A stretch of 64,000 bases of DNA from the NCBI RefSeq assembly GCF_016925495.1, contig NZ_CP070491.1:806001-870000 (forward strand), given 5' to 3'. Below, piece by piece: positions 1 through 8,398 of this stretch; position 1 is the stretch's first letter, and the number at the start of each line of letters is the position of its first letter. Source of the stretch: Methylococcus sp. EFPC2 (GTDB taxonomy: Bacteria; Pseudomonadota; Gammaproteobacteria; Methylococcales; Methylococcaceae). A program made the translations under genes and the position numbers. The notes under the pieces are model-generated. The model searched no databases. It was not told the DNA's origin and saw only the letters and a list, made by a program, of their open reading frames with translations.

Positions 1-103
1 TGGAATCCAGGACCCGGCCGGCAACCGCTGGCTGATCGCTACCCATGTGGAAGACATAGCCCCTGCCGAACTCGCGCGACGGGCTCAAGCCATCAAACGC
101 TGA
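1..103 (+). CDS. VOC (glyoxalase/bleomycin resistance) family protein, 3' end only
   Basis: This is the last 33 codons of a gene that begins before the window; the reading frame starts at base 2 and stops with TGA at 101-103. The residues DPAGNRWLIATHVED followed by a basic amphipathic tail are the C-terminal signature of the PhnB/YdfO-like branch of the vicinal oxygen chelate superfamily, where the family usually reads DPFGHRW-IATH-ED. Such proteins are small metal-binding dimers of mostly unknown substrate. Another VOC gene follows 157 bp downstream on the same strand and a third lies at 1609-1980, so this is a small VOC cluster. The substrate cannot be told from the fragment. Confidence 0.75.
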   Translation, partial: GIQDPAGNRWLIATHVEDIAPAELARRAQAIKR

Positions 104-260
104 CTCAGTCGGGGGACCGTCTGGATGAAACGATGCGTAGCGAAGAAGCAGGAATGGGCCGCTTCTGTCCCTGGCGAAACGCTAGGCGTCCTGGTCGCAT
201 GCGTCGGACCCCGTCACTCACGCATTTTGTTTCTGCCAGGCCACAACAACGGAGAATGTC

Positions 261-689
261 ATGTCTGATCTAGCCAAAAATACCAAAGCGACCGTCATCC
301 CCTGCCTCCGTTATCGCGACGTCCCGGCGGCCATAACCTGGTTGTGTTCGGCCTTCGGATTCGAGAAACAAGCCGTTCATACGAATGCAGACGGCAGCAT
401 CGCCCACGCGCAGCTGACGTTCGGCAATGGGATGGTGATGCTGGGATTGGCTCGTGAAACAGAAGGTGAGTGGGGGCGCTTGATCAGGCAGCCGGACGAG
501 ATCGGAAACGCGGAAACGCAGACGCCCTACGTCGTGGTCACCGACGTCGACGCCTTATATGCCCGCGCCAGGGCCACAGGCGCCGGGATAGTCGTGGATA
601 TCGAAGATCGGGATTACGGCGGCAGGGACTTCACTTGCCGCGATCCGGAAGGACATCTGTGGGTGTTTGGCAACTACGATCCCTGGTAG
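261..689 (+). CDS. VOC family protein (glyoxalase-like)
   Basis: 142 residues. The N-terminal half (VIPCLRYRDVPAAITWLCSAFGFE) and the closing DPEGHLWVFGNYDPW are the paired beta-alpha-beta-beta-beta modules of the VOC superfamily, and the length is normal for a single-chain glyoxalase-like protein. The ATG at 261 is preceded at good spacing by GGAG at 252-255. It lacks the full set of glyoxalase I metal ligands that I could place with confidence, so the reaction is unknown; PhnB-like or antibiotic-binding roles are equally possible. It sits between another VOC gene and a convergent WYL-type regulator, a context common for these small cytosolic proteins. Confidence 0.8.
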   Translation: MSDLAKNTKATVIPCLRYRDVPAAITWLCSAFGFEKQAVHTNADGSIAHAQLTFGNGMVMLGLARETEGEWGRLIRQPDEIGNAETQTPYVVVTDVDALYARARATGAGIVVDIEDRDYGGRDFTCRDPEGHLWVFGNYDPW

Positions 690-749
690 TGGCCCGCGAC
701 CGCGCTTCCGATGCGGAGCAAGGTCGCGCGGATCGCCGCCAGCCCTTGC

Positions 750-1433
750 TCAGGAGTTTTCGGTCATCCGTTTGACGAAGTCCTGCAGGCTTTGCCCCGG
801 ACCATCCTCGAACGATTCCGCCTCCAGCAAAAGGCTCTGGATGCGGTCCAGGCGAAAGTTGCGGAAGTCCCCCCTGAGCTCGCACCAGCCGGCCAGCGAC
901 CAGACGTTTCCCCAGAAATAGAGGCCCAAAGGGCGTATCCGGCGCACGCTTTTTTCACCGTCGGCGCGGCAATAGGCCATCTGCAGGAAATGCTTGCGGT
1001 CTATGGCTTTCCGGCAGATATCCAGGGTGACGTCGATGTCCTCGCGTTCGCGGAAGCGGAGCGAAAACAGCTTGCTGCGTTCGAGGTTGGTTTTAAGCTC
1101 GGCGGGGACGACGGCGCTTACCTTGTCCAGCACCGATTGCGCCGAATGGCCCAGTTCGGTTCCGGCCCAGGCCTTCACCATGCGTGCGCCTATCGCCAAA
1201 GCCTCCAGTTCGGCGGCGGTGAACATGATGGGCGGTATGTCGATGGCATGGCGCAGCGCATAGCCGACCCCGGCTTCGCCTTCGATGGGCAGACCCGACA
1301 GGCTGAGGTCGCGGATATCGCGGTATATCGTGCGTTCGGAAACTTCCAGGCGCTCGGCCAGCGCCCTGGCCGTGATCAGGCGCTTGTTGCGCAGGATTTG
1401 TACGATTTGGAAAAGGCGGTCGGCGCGGCGCAT
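750..1433 (-). CDS. YafY-type HTH/WYL transcriptional regulator
   Basis: 227 residues. Residues 1-60 are a DeoR-type winged helix (RADRLFQIVQILRNKRLITA, then LEVSERTIYRDIRDL as recognition helix). Residues about 130-215 form a WYL domain, in which the name-giving tripeptide reads WSL within GNVWSLAGWCELRGDF, followed by the conserved FRLDRI. WYL domains bind nucleotide-like or other small ligands and control the DNA-binding half. YafY-type regulators often lie next to VOC, SRPBCC or DUF899 proteins; here VOC genes lie on both sides. The ATG at 1433 opens the family-typical MRRADRLF start. The regulated target is probably one of the neighbouring VOC genes, but no operator was identified. Confidence 0.85.
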   Translation of the reverse strand: MRRADRLFQIVQILRNKRLITARALAERLEVSERTIYRDIRDLSLSGLPIEGEAGVGYALRHAIDIPPIMFTAAELEALAIGARMVKAWAGTELGHSAQSVLDKVSAVVPAELKTNLERSKLFSLRFREREDIDVTLDICRKAIDRKHFLQMAYCRADGEKSVRRIRPLGLYFWGNVWSLAGWCELRGDFRNFRLDRIQSLLLEAESFEDGPGQSLQDFVKRMTENS

Positions 1434-1608
1434 GGCGGCTCATGAGGACAAAAGACTACAAAGCCGCTGCGTGGGCCAAGCGACAGCTTACAGGCATGAA
1501 AGCGCTGCAGGGCATACGCCATGCAGCGCGGACATCGACTCATGTTCCTGTCGGGGAAATGCCTTGGCGCGATGGCCGTGTCAGTTGGCAAGTCCCTGCG
1601 CAGGGGGA

Positions 1609-1980
1609 TCAGGTCGGCGAGTATAAGCCGACGCGGTTGCCTTCGCTGTCCAGAAAATGCGCGAAATAGCCGCACTCGCCGTCGTGTATCGGGGTTTTGG
1701 GCAATAGTACGCTGCCGCCCTGCTCGGCTACCCGCTGCAAGGGCTGGCTCAAGTCTTCCCCGCCATTCAGATAGACGATCGCGCCGGTCCGGTTGGGCTC
1801 GTAATGCTCGCCTGACACCAGCATGCCGCCGACCGCCGGAGCTTCACAGTTGAATATCGCCATCTGACAAGCGCCCATGTCCTCGTCTTTGAAATCCGTA
1901 TGCAGCACGCTTTGGTAAAACCGCTTGGCGCGCGGCATGTCCTTGACGGGGATTTCGAACCAGGTTGCTACGTTGCTCAT
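1609..1980 (-). CDS. VOC family protein
   Basis: 123 residues, single VOC unit pair: N-terminal WFEIPVKDMPRAKRFYQSVL with the conserved W-E-I-P and K-x-FY core, and C-terminal GYFAHFLDSEGNRVGLYSP with the E of the metal site. This subgroup (often annotated as a glyoxalase-like enzyme or PhnB-related protein of about 120 residues) is widespread in proteobacteria and its substrate is unknown. It is transcribed on the same strand as the WYL regulator gene (gap of 175 bp), so co-regulation is plausible. The start at 1980 is ATG, with AGAAAATGA and a weak GGAG just upstream. Confidence 0.8.
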   Translation of the reverse strand: MSNVATWFEIPVKDMPRAKRFYQSVLHTDFKDEDMGACQMAIFNCEAPAVGGMLVSGEHYEPNRTGAIVYLNGGEDLSQPLQRVAEQGGSVLLPKTPIHDGECGYFAHFLDSEGNRVGLYSPT

Positions 1981-2373
1981 TTCATTTTCTCCGTTGAGTT
2001 GAAAGGAGCGCTTAGGTTACGCCGCCCCTCCTGACAACGTTCTGTCAGTAGTGTTTGGGAGCATCGCAGGTGCCGGGCTCGGGCCTGGATAGGCTCCGCT
2101 TAGCGATTCGATTGGAGTATTTCGCGTATTTTCGTTCCGCGCCATAAATCAGGGAAAGCCCCCATAAAACCAGTCTTTTTTACGGATGCCCGGCATACAA
2201 GGCCATTATGTGGGCGGTTTTGTGTCGAAAAAACTTACACACCGACATATCTAGCGGTGCCAATAATCGACAAGGCACTGAAACCATTATTGTTTTAAGC
2301 TTCTGGCTGGGTTTTTGCCTTCAAGTCAAGGTATTGCCAAAAGCGTTATGAAGTATCTGAGTCTGGGGTTTTT
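1981..2373. other. 393 bp intergenic region
   Basis: No coding pattern was seen. The region carries start signals for the leftward VOC gene at its left end and the sigma-54-like site at 2304-2319 for the rightward PEP-CTERM gene. Its right half is distinctly AT-richer than the flanking genes (runs of T and A around 2160-2300), as is common for a regulatory region. Confidence 0.6.
2304..2319 (+). promoter_or_regulatory. sigma-54 (RpoN) type promoter
   Basis: The site reads TGGCTGGGTTTTTGCC. It has the invariant GG (2305-2306) and GC (2317-2318) exactly 10 bases apart, the full TGGC of the -24 box and TTGC of the -12 box. It points at the PEP-CTERM gene at 2711. In some other bacteria with PEP-CTERM proteins, RpoN together with the PrsK/PrsR system controls such genes, so the match is biologically sensible. 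The transcript would start near 2331 and run through the MITE-like element before the coding start. Confidence 0.5.
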
Positions 2374-2374
2374 T

Positions 2375-2673
2375 AGGCTATGTGTGCATTAAGCGTTGAA
2401 ATGACTTGTCGGCATACCGTAAGTCTGTTACCGGACTTTCACTCCGCAGCGGCTTCAATAATGCCTTGTCGACTGACGCCTTCGCTCCTTCCCCCCGCAA
2501 GGGGGAAGGCTGGGATGGGGGTGGGATGCTCAGGCGAAGAAGCAACGTCGAAGGTCAGCGCACAGATCAAGGCTCAACCCCCACCCTGGCCCTCCCCCTT
2601 TCTGGGGGAGGGGAGCGTAGACCATGCGCGATTCGCACAGAGCCCGTTTCAACCGTTACCGCAGACATAGCCT
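2375..2673. mobile_element. MITE-like element, copy 1 (about 299 bp)
   Basis: Imperfect 27-bp terminal inverted repeats lie at 2375-2401 (AGGCTATG...CGTTGAAA) and 2647-2673 (TTTCAACCG...CATAGCCT); 22 of 27 positions pair. Inside are two strong G/C hairpins: CCTTCCCCC/GGGGGAAGG around 2487-2509 and CCTCCCCC/GGGGGAGG at 2591-2611. No transposase or convincing gene is inside; the open frames crossing it are low-complexity artefacts. A second copy with the same ends lies at 11726-12018. Small size, paired ends and multiple copies fit a non-autonomous miniature transposable element. Confidence 0.65.
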
Positions 2674-2710
2674 TTTTTTAATCCACCCACCATACGAAAC
2701 GGAGGCTTCC

Positions 2711-3583
2711 ATGTATATGCGATTTCCATACTGGATCAGGTTTGTATTCTGGATATTCCTGAGCGTGCCTGCGTCGGCCGGCGCCGTTCCTATCGTTTTT
2801 TCAGTTTCCGGGGCGGACGCCGCCACGATCCAATCCACCGTCGATGGCTTCCGTGCGGCGCTCGGCGGTCCCAATAACGGCAACGCACCGGGGCCTCTCG
2901 GTTCGGGGCGGCGAGAGATCAACTGGGACGGCGGTGGCGGTAATTTCACGACCACCAGCGCGGCAATGCCGTTCAACGTGTTCTTGAATACCCGCGGCGC
3001 GCAATTCATCACACCGGGGACTGGCCTTATCCAAGCCCCGCCTGCCGCCGATGCGGGAACGTTCCCGCCCGGTGGATTGGCTGGCCTGTTCGGCAATCCG
3101 ACCTACGGCAGCATTTTCACCACCTTCAGCGACGAGCGTTTGTTCACTCCGGTCGGCAGCAATGTTACCGATGGTCTGTTCTTCCTGCCCGGCACCAATG
3201 GCGCCGTCGCCGCGACGGTGTCCGCCTTCGGCTTGGTCTTCGCCGATGTGGACCTCGCGGATACGACTTCGATTCAATTTTTCGACCCGAATGGCAACTC
3301 GCTGGGCATATTTTTCGCCGACTCTTTCAACAACGGTCTTTCCTTCCTCGGCGTGCGGTTCAGCAACGAGGCCATTTCCAGGGTGAGAATCTTCACGGGC
3401 AACAGTGCCTTGGGTCCGAACGACGGAGGCGGTGTGGATGTGGTGGTCATGGATGATTTTATCTACGCGGAGCCCCGGGCCCTCCAGGCGGTCCCCGAAC
3501 CGGCCACCGGGCTTTTGCTGAGTGCCGGCCTTGCCGGTTTTGGCTGGAAGAGGACACGGCCGAGACGGCCGGACGCTGCATAA
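2711..3583 (+). CDS. PEP-CTERM sorting domain protein, exported
   Basis: 290 residues. An N-terminal signal peptide (WIRFVFWIFLSVPASAGA) leads to a long Gly/Asn/Phe-rich secreted region, and the C-terminus is a clear PEP-CTERM signal: VPEP, a hydrophobic helix (LLLSAGLAGFGW) and a basic tail KRTRPRR. PEP-CTERM proteins are processed by an exosortase and placed in the outer envelope or extracellular matrix together with exopolysaccharide. The ATG at 2711 has GGAGG at 2701-2705; the longer open frame that begins inside the mobile element is not needed. The central region is of unknown function, with repeated DPNGNSLG-like loops as in beta-rich extracellular proteins. The upstream sigma-54-like site suggests RpoN control. 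Confidence 0.85.
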   Translation: MYMRFPYWIRFVFWIFLSVPASAGAVPIVFSVSGADAATIQSTVDGFRAALGGPNNGNAPGPLGSGRREINWDGGGGNFTTTSAAMPFNVFLNTRGAQFITPGTGLIQAPPAADAGTFPPGGLAGLFGNPTYGSIFTTFSDERLFTPVGSNVTDGLFFLPGTNGAVAATVSAFGLVFADVDLADTTSIQFFDPNGNSLGIFFADSFNNGLSFLGVRFSNEAISRVRIFTGNSALGPNDGGGVDVVVMDDFIYAEPRALQAVPEPATGLLLSAGLAGFGWKRTRPRRPDAA

Positions 3584-3782
3584 AGACGTGGCCCGACTCT
3601 TCTGGCGCCTGCCGGCGGCGCTAAGCCTGTACGGTGTTTGCGCCAAACGGCTTCGACGCTCCTGGACTAGCGAAGCCGATACCCTGGTAAGGGAGTTGGC
3701 CTATTAAGGACGCGCCCGAGGTGGTGATGGAACAAGGAGATCGGCCGATGACAGTCAAGCTTGGCCTCGGCGGGTGCCTTTA

Positions 3783-5024
3783 ATGTCTGGCGACGACGCG
3801 CGCGAGGCGGTGGCGGCGGCCTATCGTACCGACTCGCGCCGGATTTTTGCCACCCTGGTGCGCTTGCTGGGCGATTTCGACCTCGCCGAAGAAGCATTGC
3901 ACGACGCCTTCCGCGCCGCCCTGGAACAATGGCCGCGCGACGGCGTGCCCGCCAACCCGCGCGCCTGGCTGGTTTCGGCCGGGCGATTCAAGGCGATCGA
4001 CGGTCTTAGGCGATCCGCGCGATTCGAACCGCTGGACGAAGACGCCGACCCGGTCGATCCGGCCAGCGAAAATGATCCGGCCTGGGACGAAGAAAGCGTC
4101 GAGGACGACCGGCTGCGCCTGATTTTCACCTGCTGCCACCCGGCCCTCGCGCCGGACGCCCAGGTTGCCCTGACCTTGCGCGAAGTGTGCGGACTGACCA
4201 CCGAGGAGGTCGCACGGGCGTTTCTGGCCAGCCCGTCCACGCTGGCCCAACGCATCGTGCGCGCCAAGGCGAAAATCCGCGATGCGCGCATTCCCTACCA
4301 GGTGCCGGCTCGCGAAGAATTGCCGGAACGGCTGGATGCCGTGCTGCGCGTGATTTACCTGGTATTCAATGAAGCCTACTCAGCCTCCTTCGGAAGCTCG
4401 CTGACGCGCTGCGATCTGTCTGGCGAGGCCATCCGTCTGGGGCGTCTGCTGATCGAACTGTTGCCGGAACCCGAAGCGATGGGGCTGCTGGCGCTGATGC
4501 TGCTGCACGAGTCCCGGCGTTCCGCGCGTACCTCTGCGTCCGGCGAGCTGATCCTGCTGGACGAGCAGGACCGCACTTTATGGGATGCGGATTTGATCGC
4601 CGAAGGCGTCGCCCTGGTCGAACGCGCGCTGCTGTCGCGTCGCTTCGGCCCCTACACCTTGCAAGCCGCGATCGTCGCGGTGCATGCCGAGGCGGCCAGT
4701 GCCGGTGAAACCGACTGGGAGCAGATCGTGGGACTCTACGATGTGCTGGCCATGGCCGATCCTTCGCCCGTGGTGGAGCTGAACCGCGCCGTGGCGGTGG
4801 CCATGCGCGATGGCCCTGCGGCGGGTCTGGTTCTGGTGGATACTATCCTGGCGCGCGGCGATCTGACGGATTATCACCTCGCCCATTCGGCGCGCGCGGA
4901 TCTGTGCCGGCGCTTGGGCCAATACGCCGAAGCCCGCGCCGCCTTCCAGCGAGCACTCGCTCTCGCACGGCAGGAGCCTGAACGACGCTTTCTGGAAGGC
5001 CGCTTGCGCCAATTGCCGGATTGA
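3783..5024 (+). CDS. ECF42-type RNA polymerase sigma factor with C-terminal TPR-like domain
   Basis: 413 residues. Sigma region 2 spans about 15-75 (RIFATLVRLLGDFDLAEEAL, then NPRAWL and KAIDGLRR) and region 4 about 115-170 (LTLREVCGLTTEEVARAFL, then STLAQRIVRAKAKIR). The remaining 240 residues form the helical extension (from RLDAVLRVIYLVFNEAYSAS) that defines ECF42 sigma factors, in which the C-terminal TPR-like part replaces an anti-sigma factor. ECF42 genes are normally paired with a DGPF/YCII-domain protein; none is present within 3 kb upstream or downstream here, although a DUF899 protein follows. The ATG at 3783 was chosen over an in-frame GTG at 3774. Its target promoters are not known. 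Confidence 0.85.
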   Translation: MSGDDAREAVAAAYRTDSRRIFATLVRLLGDFDLAEEALHDAFRAALEQWPRDGVPANPRAWLVSAGRFKAIDGLRRSARFEPLDEDADPVDPASENDPAWDEESVEDDRLRLIFTCCHPALAPDAQVALTLREVCGLTTEEVARAFLASPSTLAQRIVRAKAKIRDARIPYQVPAREELPERLDAVLRVIYLVFNEAYSASFGSSLTRCDLSGEAIRLGRLLIELLPEPEAMGLLALMLLHESRRSARTSASGELILLDEQDRTLWDADLIAEGVALVERALLSRRFGPYTLQAAIVAVHAEAASAGETDWEQIVGLYDVLAMADPSPVVELNRAVAVAMRDGPAAGLVLVDTILARGDLTDYHLAHSARADLCRRLGQYAEARAAFQRALALARQEPERRFLEGRLRQLPD

Positions 5025-5288
5025 GCGGTAGCCACATTCATTTGGCGCGTGGCTGTCGAATTCGCTGCGCTCCGCTCGACTATGCGATGTGTAACCCCTT
5101 AAGCCTTGGCTCCCTCCCGCATCCGCCATCACTCTGCGGGTGAGAAATGCCAAGTCTACAGAGTACGAGTGCTTACACGCTCATAGAGGCCGAAGACGTG
5201 AACGTAGCAATCCGGGCGACCTCGCGTATGCCGGGAACCTCGATTACGGATGGTTGCCGGGTATCATCGTAATTGAATGGAGAAACTC

Positions 5289-6116
5289 ATGACCCACACC
5301 GACATCCTGCTTCCGCAAATCGTATCGCGGGACGAATGGCTAGTAGAACGAAAGAAGCACCTCGCGCATGAAAAGGAACTGACCAGACAGATCGATGCGC
5401 TGTACGCCGAGCGTCGCCGGCTCCCCATGGTAGCCGTGGACAAACCGTATTTGTTCTCCGGCCCGGAGGGCTCGGCGAGCCTGTTGGATCTGTTCGGAGG
5501 TCGCCGCCAGCTCGTCGTCTATCACTTCATGTTCGATCCGCACGATCCGCCCGAGGGCAGATCCGGCGCACCCTGGGACGAAGGCTGTCCGGGTTGCTCG
5601 TTTGTGGCCGACTCGATCCCTCATTTGGCACATTTGCATGCGCGCGAGACCTCTCTCGTGCTGGTTTCCCGCGCACCCTGGAACAAGATCGCACCGTTCA
5701 AGGCGCGCATGGGCTGGACCGTGCCCTGGTATTCCTCTTTCGACAGCGACTTCAATTACGATTTCCACGTGACGCTGGATGAAGCGAAAAGCAGCCTCGA
5801 ATGGAATTACCGGAGTGCGCAGGAACTCAAACAGGCCGGCAAGATACCGGACGAGAAAGGCGAGTTGCCCGGTCTGAGTGTCTTCCTGCGCAACGGCGAG
5901 CGCGTGTTCCACACCTATTCGACTTACGCGCGCGGCCTCGAAGTCCTGTTGGGTGCGTACCATTATCTCGACTTGACGCCCTTCGGGCGCGGCGAAGGCT
6001 GGGGGGGAATGCCCGATCTGGGCGGCCAGGGACAGAACTGGCTCAGACACCACGACCGCTACGAGATTGGCCGAACGCCGGAAGGCTGCTGTCACGCGCG
6101 GGCAAGCCTCGCGTAG
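5289..6116 (+). CDS. DUF899 family thioredoxin-like protein
   Basis: 275 residues from the ATG at 5289, which has GGAG (5279-5282) at 6-base spacing; an in-frame ATG at 5277 lies over this ribosome site and is less likely. The family hallmarks are clear: ISRDEWL-like start (IVSRDEWLVERKKHLAHEKE), LLDLFGGRRQLVVYHFMFDP, GCPGCSFVADSI (a CPGC pair resembling a thioredoxin active site), WYSSFDSDFNYDFHVT and a final TPEGCCHARASLA. DUF899 proteins are distant thioredoxin-fold relatives of unknown substrate, often beside ECF sigma factors and YafY regulators, which fits this neighbourhood. A redox or detoxification role is an inference only. Confidence 0.85.
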   Translation: MTHTDILLPQIVSRDEWLVERKKHLAHEKELTRQIDALYAERRRLPMVAVDKPYLFSGPEGSASLLDLFGGRRQLVVYHFMFDPHDPPEGRSGAPWDEGCPGCSFVADSIPHLAHLHARETSLVLVSRAPWNKIAPFKARMGWTVPWYSSFDSDFNYDFHVTLDEAKSSLEWNYRSAQELKQAGKIPDEKGELPGLSVFLRNGERVFHTYSTYARGLEVLLGAYHYLDLTPFGRGEGWGGMPDLGGQGQNWLRHHDRYEIGRTPEGCCHARASLA

Positions 6117-6329
6117 GCCTTGCGCCGGAAATGCGGCGCCGGCGGCTGACACGGGTTCGATGCCGATGAGCCGTGACCGAATGCAGGGTAGAATGGGCGG
6201 ATGAAGGCTTGCGGAAGCACGCCATGAAACCCTAGGCCACGCCGAGCGGGAACGACGAACTCTGAAGACGTTGGAAACAAAGACACAAAGCAAGGCCGAA
6301 ACCGCGACGGGAGGCAGGCCCGTGCCAGC

Positions 6330-7889
6330 ATGCCAGCCTTTTTACGCGAGCTTCCGCCGATTCGGCGGCACCGGGCCGATGCCGAGTTCGGCGGAACTTT
6401 GACAGCGCAAGCGCCTGCGCGGGCGTATACCCTCATGGTCCAGGGCACCACCTCGGATGCCGGCAAGAGCACGCTGGTCACGGCCTTGTGCCGGATACTG
6501 GCTAGGCGCGGCGTGCGGGTGGTTCCGTTCAAGCCGCAGAACATGGCCTTGAACAGCGCCGTGACCGCCGACGGCGGCGAGATCGGCCGTGCCCAGGCCG
6601 TGCAGGCGCAGGCGGCGCGGCTGGCCCCGCATACGGACATGAATCCCGTGCTGCTCAAGCCCAACACGGACACCGGAGCGCAGGTCATCAAACAGGGCAG
6701 GGCCGTCGGCAATCTGGATGCGGCCGACTACCATCGCTACAAGCCCGTGGCGAGAGGCGCCGTGCTGGCCTCCTATGCCCGGCTCGCGGCGGCTTATGAG
6801 GCCGTAATCGTCGAGGGAGCCGGCTCCCCGGCGGAGATCAATCTGCGCGAGGGCGACATTGCCAACATGGGCTTCGCCGAAGCCGTGGACTGCCCGGTGA
6901 TTCTCATCGCCGACATCGACCGCGGAGGGGTGTTCGCCCACCTCGTCGGCACGCTGGCGTTGCTGTCTGAGAGCGAACGGAATCGCGTGCGGGGTTTCGT
7001 CATCAACCGTTTTCGCGGCGATCTGGCCCTGCTGCAACCGGGGCTGGATTGGCTGGCGCGCGAAACCGGCAAGCCGGTGCTGGGTGTGTTGCCCTATCTG
7101 CACGGCTTGCATCTGGAAGCCGAGGACGCCGTCGAAGCGCGGCAATCCGCGAGCCGGACCGACGCCCTGCGGGTGGTGGTGCCCATCACGCCCCGCATCA
7201 GCAACCACACCGATTTCGATCCGCTGCGGCTGCATCCCGGCATCGATTTGCGATTCGTGGCGCCGGGAGAGCCTCCGCCTCCCGCCGATCTGGTCGTGCT
7301 GCCGGGTTCGAAATGCGTGCGGGCCGATCTGGCTTTCCTGCGCCAGCAGGGCTGGGAGCCCTATCTGCAGAAACACCTGCGCTACGGCGGCAAACTGCTG
7401 GGCATCTGCGGCGGATTCCAGATGCTGGGCCGTGAAATCCGCGATCCCCTGGGCCTGGAAGGCGAATCCGGCGTCAGTGCGGGATTTGCTTGGCTGGACA
7501 TGGCGACGACGCTCGAACCGGAGAAGCAATTGCGCAACGTGGAAGGACGGTTGCTGCATGAGGGCGTGCCGGTGACGGGCTACGAGATCCACGCCGGCAT
7601 CAGCGCGGGACCGGCGCTGGATAGACCGTTCGCCGAACTGGAATCCGTTGGGTTCGACGGTGCGTGCTCCCCGGATGGCGCCGTCCGCGGCACCTATCTG
7701 CACGGCCTGTTCGAGTCGCGGGAAGCCGCCGATGCCATCCTGCACTGGGCCGGATTGGCCGAACCGAACTCGCCGGATTATGTCGCCCTGCGCGATGAGG
7801 AAATCGAACGCTTGGCCGATGCGGTGGAAGTGCATCTGAGCCCGTCTTTCATTCACGAACTATCGATAGCGAACACATGCGGGAATTGA
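6330..7889 (+). CDS. cobQ: Cobyric acid synthase (glutamine-hydrolysing)
   Basis: 519 residues. CobQ amidates adenosylcobyrinic acid a,c-diamide at four positions, using ATP and glutamine. The N-terminal half is a dethiobiotin-synthase-like ATPase with the P-loop variant [13 protein letters not shown] (residues 37-49) and the family motif KPQNMALNS. The C-terminal half is a triad glutamine amidotransferase: the nucleophilic Cys is in [12 protein letters not shown] and the His in [10 protein letters not shown]. The track start adds 35 residues before the P-loop; an in-frame ATG at 6435 would start directly at [11 protein letters not shown], and neither has a strong ribosome site, so the true start is uncertain. 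It overlaps cobU by 13 bases. No cobalamin riboswitch pattern was recognised upstream. Confidence 0.93.
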   Translation: MPAFLRELPPIRRHRADAEFGGTLTAQAPARAYTLMVQGTTSDAGKSTLVTALCRILARRGVRVVPFKPQNMALNSAVTADGGEIGRAQAVQAQAARLAPHTDMNPVLLKPNTDTGAQVIKQGRAVGNLDAADYHRYKPVARGAVLASYARLAAAYEAVIVEGAGSPAEINLREGDIANMGFAEAVDCPVILIADIDRGGVFAHLVGTLALLSESERNRVRGFVINRFRGDLALLQPGLDWLARETGKPVLGVLPYLHGLHLEAEDAVEARQSASRTDALRVVVPITPRISNHTDFDPLRLHPGIDLRFVAPGEPPPPADLVVLPGSKCVRADLAFLRQQGWEPYLQKHLRYGGKLLGICGGFQMLGREIRDPLGLEGESGVSAGFAWLDMATTLEPEKQLRNVEGRLLHEGVPVTGYEIHAGISAGPALDRPFAELESVGFDGACSPDGAVRGTYLHGLFESREAADAILHWAGLAEPNSPDYVALRDEEIERLADAVEVHLSPSFIHELSIANTCGN

Positions 7890-8398
7890 TTTTGGGCGGA
7901 GTGCGCTCGGGCAAGAGCCGCTTGGCGGAAAGCCTGGCTACTCAGAGCGGTATGGCCGTGACCTATATCGCCACCGCGCGCATCGGCGACGAAGGCATGC
8001 GCAAACGGGTGGAGGCCCATAGGCACCGGCGTCCGGCCGATTGGACATTGGTCGAGGAACCGATAGCGCTGGCCCGTGCGCTGAAATCGCATGCGGCCGA
8101 GGACCGCTGTTTGATCGTGGATTGCCTGACGTTGTGGCTCACGCAATTGCTGTGCGAGGTCGAGCCCAGTCGGCTGGATGAAGAAAAGTCGGCCTTGCTC
8201 GCAGAATTGCCGGCCTTGCCGGGGCGCATCCTCCTGATCGGCAACGAAACCAATATGGGAGTCATGCCGCTGGGCGAATTGAGTCGGCGATATTGCGATG
8301 AGGCCGGAGTTTTGCACCAGAAACTCGCGCAGGTCTGCGACCGGGTCATGCTCACCGTGGCCGGCCTGCCTTGGGTGCTGAAAGGAGCTGCGCTTTGA
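7877..8398 (+). CDS. cobU: Bifunctional adenosylcobinamide kinase / guanylyltransferase
   Basis: 173 residues, normal for CobU/CobP. It phosphorylates adenosylcobinamide and transfers GMP from GTP to make adenosylcobinamide-GDP in nucleotide-loop assembly. The start [18 protein letters not shown] contains the P-loop GGVRSGKS (residues 7-14). [20 protein letters not shown] contains the family EGMRKR-x3-HR segment with the His that takes GMP, and [10 protein letters not shown] plus [10 protein letters not shown] complete the family pattern. The gene overlaps cobQ at its 5' end by 13 bases and its TGA stop overlaps the TTG start of cobT, so translation is very likely coupled through the cob cluster. 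Confidence 0.95.
   Translation: MRELILGGVRSGKSRLAESLATQSGMAVTYIATARIGDEGMRKRVEAHRHRRPADWTLVEEPIALARALKSHAAEDRCLIVDCLTLWLTQLLCEVEPSRLDEEKSALLAELPALPGRILLIGNETNMGVMPLGELSRRYCDEAGVLHQKLAQVCDRVMLTVAGLPWVLKGAAL

Noticed and set aside
2380-2681. Open frames of about 90 codons in the first MITE-like element
   Set aside because: Low-complexity Pro/Gly/Ser frames caused by G/C hairpins; similar frames appear in the second copy with different sequence.
6117-6329. Cobalamin riboswitch upstream of cobQ
   Set aside because: The B12-box words could not be found; the region only shows general GC-rich repeats.
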